A stretch of DNA of 64,000 bases, taken from NCBI RefSeq assembly GCF_023630175.1, contig NZ_JALLIN010000021.1, positions 1 to 64,000 of the forward strand, written 5' to 3'. The translations under genes and the position numbers were made by a program. The notes beneath the pieces were generated by a model. That model searched no databases, had not been told where the DNA came from, and was given only the letters and a program-made list of their open reading frames with translations. Below are positions 61,773 through 64,000 of the stretch, one piece after another. Position 1 is the first letter of the stretch, and each line of letters starts with the position of its first letter. Source of the DNA: Streptomyces cellostaticus (GTDB lineage Bacteria; Actinomycetota; Actinomycetes; Streptomycetales; Streptomycetaceae).

Positions 61773-62105
61773 ATGACCCGAGGACACACGATCACCATCG
61801 AACAGGGTGCGCGGCGCGTGCGCGCGGTGCACGGCGGCCAGGTGCTGGCGGAGACCGACCGGCCCCTGCTGCTGCGCGAGACGGGCTGTCCGGTGCGGTA
61901 CTACATCCCCGCCGAGGACGTCCGGCTCGAACTGCTGACGCCGTCCGGCACCCACACCGTCTGCCCCTTCAAGGGCACCGCCTCCTACTGGTCGCTGCCG
62001 GACGCGCCCGACCTGGTCTGGGCGTACCCGGACCCGAAACCGGACGTGGCCGCGATCAAGGACCATCTGTGCTTCTACGAAGTGGAGGAAGTCGAAGAAA
62101 CGTGA
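61773..62105 (+). CDS. DUF427 domain protein
   Basis: A 110-residue protein with the DUF427 pattern: RVRAVHGGQVLAETDRPLLLRE, RYYIPAEDV, CPFKGTASYWSL, and an acidic FYEVEEVEE end. The fold is a small beta protein of unknown function. The ATG at 61773 lacks a ribosome site. Divergent from the LOG-like gene. Confidence 0.88.
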   Translation: MTRGHTITIEQGARRVRAVHGGQVLAETDRPLLLRETGCPVRYYIPAEDVRLELLTPSGTHTVCPFKGTASYWSLPDAPDLVWAYPDPKPDVAAIKDHLCFYEVEEVEET

Positions 62106-62168
62106 CTCTTCACGACACCGACGTGTCGTGACCGGTGAGTCCCTGCCCGTGCGGCAGTCTGCACGGGC

Positions 62169-62948
62169 ATGGACAAGAAGACGACTTCCCGCGACGGCAC
62201 CTCCCTCGCGTACCGAGTGATCGGCCGGGGGCCGACGGTGATCCTGGTGAGCGGCGCGATGTCCACCGGTGGCACCGTGGCGCCCCTGGCGCACCGGCTC
62301 GCGGACCACTGCACGGCCGTCGTCTACGACCGCCGGGGCCGCGGTGAGAGCGGTGACACGGCGCCGTACGCGGTGGAGCGCGAGGTCGAGGACCTGGCCG
62401 CGCTGATCGACGCGGTGGGCGGCGCGGCGGGTCTGTTCGGGGTCTCCTCGGGCGGCGCGCTGGTGATCGAGGCGACGGCGAGCGGCCTGCCGGTCCGTCA
62501 GGCCGCCGTGTACGAGGTGCCGTTCGCCGACTTCCTGGACGGCGGCGCCGGCAAGCGGGCGTACACCGAGCGTCTGCGCGCGGCGCTCTCCGAGGGCCGC
62601 CGCGGGGACGCGGTGGAGCTGTTCCTGCGGCTGACGGGCCTCGGCGAGGAGACGATCCGCAGCGCGCGCGAGTCACCGATGTGGGCCGGCATGGAGTCCG
62701 TCGCGCCCAGTCTGGCGTACGACGACGCGGTCCTGGGCGACGGAGTGCTGCCCGGGGAGCGGCTGGCCGCGGTCTCCGTGCCGCTCCTGTCGGTCGCGGG
62801 CGGCGCGAGCCCCGGGTGGATGCGCGAGGCGGCCGAGGCGGTCGCCCGGACCGTGCCCCGGGGCACGTACCGCGCCCTCGAGGGCCAGACCCACGCCGTG
62901 GAACCGGAGGTACTGGCGCCGGTCCTGGCGGAGTTCTTCAGCGGCTGA
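62169..62948 (+). CDS. Alpha/beta hydrolase
   Basis: A 259-residue hydrolase: oxyanion region VILVSGAMSTGG, nucleophile elbow GVSSGGALV (Ser), and a final His in GQTHAVEP. The acid is likely in VAGGASPGWM, where an Asp is not obvious, so one catalytic residue is uncertain. It has a cap-like helical region and resembles RsbQ/3-oxoadipate-type hydrolases. Function unknown. Confidence 0.85.
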   Translation: MDKKTTSRDGTSLAYRVIGRGPTVILVSGAMSTGGTVAPLAHRLADHCTAVVYDRRGRGESGDTAPYAVEREVEDLAALIDAVGGAAGLFGVSSGGALVIEATASGLPVRQAAVYEVPFADFLDGGAGKRAYTERLRAALSEGRRGDAVELFLRLTGLGEETIRSARESPMWAGMESVAPSLAYDDAVLGDGVLPGERLAAVSVPLLSVAGGASPGWMREAAEAVARTVPRGTYRALEGQTHAVEPEVLAPVLAEFFSG

Positions 62949-63734
62949 GCGGGTTCCTCACCGGCCGGCCCGTGCGGACGGGAAACGGGTCCGGCCCGGT
63001 GGGGCGGTGCTCCGGACCCGTCCCCGCCCCCGGACCGCCGCCCGGACCAGCCCCCGCCCCCCGGGGCCACTGCCCGGACCAGCCCCCGCCCCCCGGGGCC
63101 ACTGCCCGGACCCCGTCCCCCCGGCACCGGCCCGGACGGCCTGGAGCCCTCCCCTGCGGGCCGGATCGCGCCGGGGCCCTCCCCGGCACCCGCCATGGCC
63201 TCCCCGGTCCGCCCGCCGAGGTGCGCCGGGAGGGGCCGCACGGGCCCTCCCGGAGCCGTTCCGCCGGGGCGGGGACGGCTTCCCGCGGGAAGGCCCCCGG
63301 TTCCGGCCCCCTGCCGAGGCCGTCCGGACTCCGTCTCCTGGGGTGGGTCCGGGCCCCGTGGCGGCCGTCCCCGGACCCACCCCGGGTGCGCGCCGGCGGC
63401 GTGTGGGGTCGTCGCCGGCAGGCACCCCTCGGAACGCCCCGCGCGGCCGGGCCGCTTCTGCCGCGTGGGCGGGGATCGGTGGGAGACCTGCGGTTTCTCC
63501 CTGCCGAGAGGGTGGTGACCGGGCGGAAGGAGCGCGCCCGGACGCCTGTGGACGAGCATCGGTGAGTGACGGCGCATGGTCAACGCCCGGCGTCCCCGCC
63601 CGGGCCCCGGTGTGAACGAACCGCGTACGGCTGTGAACACCGCGCCGCTTACCGCTGGTAGCATCACGGCGCCCTCGGCCCGCCCGCGGTCCGGGAAGTG
63701 AATGTTCACGGCGGAGCGTAGGGAGGCTCCCTTG
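62949..63734. other. Gene-free GC-rich stretch with a 32-bp tandem repeat
   Basis: About 790 bp contain no reading frame with a proper start, ribosome site and codon bias. From 63040 a 32-bp unit beginning GCCCGGACCAGC is repeated twice exactly (63040-63071, 63072-63103), with a third partial copy. GC is extreme here and falls to normal around 63600-63720, where the promoter of the next gene must lie. Confidence 0.6.
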
Positions 63735-64000
63735 GTGAAAGCACGGCCCGGCGGACCGGACGCGGAGGCACGGCTCACCGAGGCGCTGCGCACGGGCCCC
63801 TTCGCGCTGGCCCTGCGGACGGCGCTGACGGCCCGCGGGCTGGCACTGCACCGGGTGCGGCACCGACTGGAGCAACGCGGCGTCAGCGTGGGTGTCACCA
63901 GCCTGAGTTACTGGCAGCGCGGCGTCCGCCGGCCCGAGCGGCCCGAGTCGCTGCGGGCGGTGACCGCGCTGGAGGAGGTGCTGGAGCTGCCGGAGCACGC
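63735..64000 (+). CDS. HTH regulator, cut by the window end
   Basis: The first 88 codons of a gene starting at GTG 63735, with GGGAGG 8 nt upstream. The protein begins VKARPGGPDAEARLTEAL and has an XRE-like DNA-binding region: ALTARGLALHRVRHRL, then VTSLSYWQRGVRRPERPES and LRAVTALEEVLELPE. The layout of a recognition helix followed by a Ser/Arg loop fits helix-turn-helix proteins. The rest lies outside. Confidence 0.7.
   Translation, partial: MKARPGGPDAEARLTEALRTGPFALALRTALTARGLALHRVRHRLEQRGVSVGVTSLSYWQRGVRRPERPESLRAVTALEEVLELPEH

Noticed and set aside
63040..63103. Repeat as CRISPR
   Set aside because: The units are directly adjacent with no spacers, and no cas genes are present.

Overview
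This 64 kb window is high-GC actinobacterial chromosome and almost certainly Streptomyces. Coding frames have near-saturated G/C third positions, GTG starts are common, and many TetR regulators are present. The ilvB leader peptide [13 protein letters not shown], the ilvB-ilvN-ilvC and gatC-gatA-gatB orders, and a c-di-GMP enzyme of the RmdB type next to ligA all fit that genus. No rRNA, tRNA, CRISPR array, prophage or insertion sequence was found. Most of the window looks like conserved core chromosome, with accessory patches between core genes.

Layout. 0-8 kb: a secreted LAS-fold zinc peptidase-like protein, YceI, a VOC protein, a Gly-rich membrane protein, a secreted GH3 glucosidase facing the relic of a ricin-type lectin, a lipoprotein and a GPP34 protein. 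8.5-17 kb: nitrogen and branched-chain amino acid metabolism: cimA behind an attenuator-like leader, a TetR-agmatine deiminase pair, a two-gene divergent urease (ureAB fusion plus ureC) with palindromic operator candidates, ilvE and leuB. 17-24.7 kb: an accessory patch holding a SUKH (SMI1/KNR4) protein that converges on a 1507-residue secreted protein with lytic-transglycosylase, golvesin-like and NucA/NucB nuclease regions, then an AAC(2')-type acetyltransferase and an alpha/beta hydrolase. 24.8-29 kb: proline catabolism with a divergent PucR regulator. 28.9-31.2 kb: a TetR/MFS efflux pair with two operator copies. 31.2-36.9 kb: serA and ilvB-ilvN-ilvC, with a textbook ilvB transcription attenuator. 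36.9-47 kb: a GGDEF/degenerate-EAL membrane protein, two oxidoreductases, a secreted sugar dehydrogenase and a very large LuxR-type ATPase regulator. 47-54.4 kb: small membrane proteins, a GNAT, the tRNA-amidotransferase operon, and a cupin/DUF4267 pair divergent from a leaderless TetR gene. 54.4-64 kb: the RmdB-type protein, ligA, a MetE-like protein, an SDR, a LOG-like protein, DUF427, an alpha/beta hydrolase, a 790 bp gene-free stretch with a 32 bp tandem repeat, and the start of an HTH gene cut by the window end.

How the genes work together. CimA, IlvB/N, IlvC, LeuB and IlvE cover much of isoleucine/leucine/valine synthesis, and two of these units carry translation-linked attenuator candidates. 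PutA-type proline dehydrogenase and P5C dehydrogenase form a two-step pathway controlled by PucR. GatCAB makes Gln-tRNA(Gln)/Asn-tRNA(Asn). The least described assembly is the secreted SLT-golvesin-NucA/B protein with a SUKH-family neighbour, which looks like a toxin/immunity pair and is the strongest candidate for an undescribed system.
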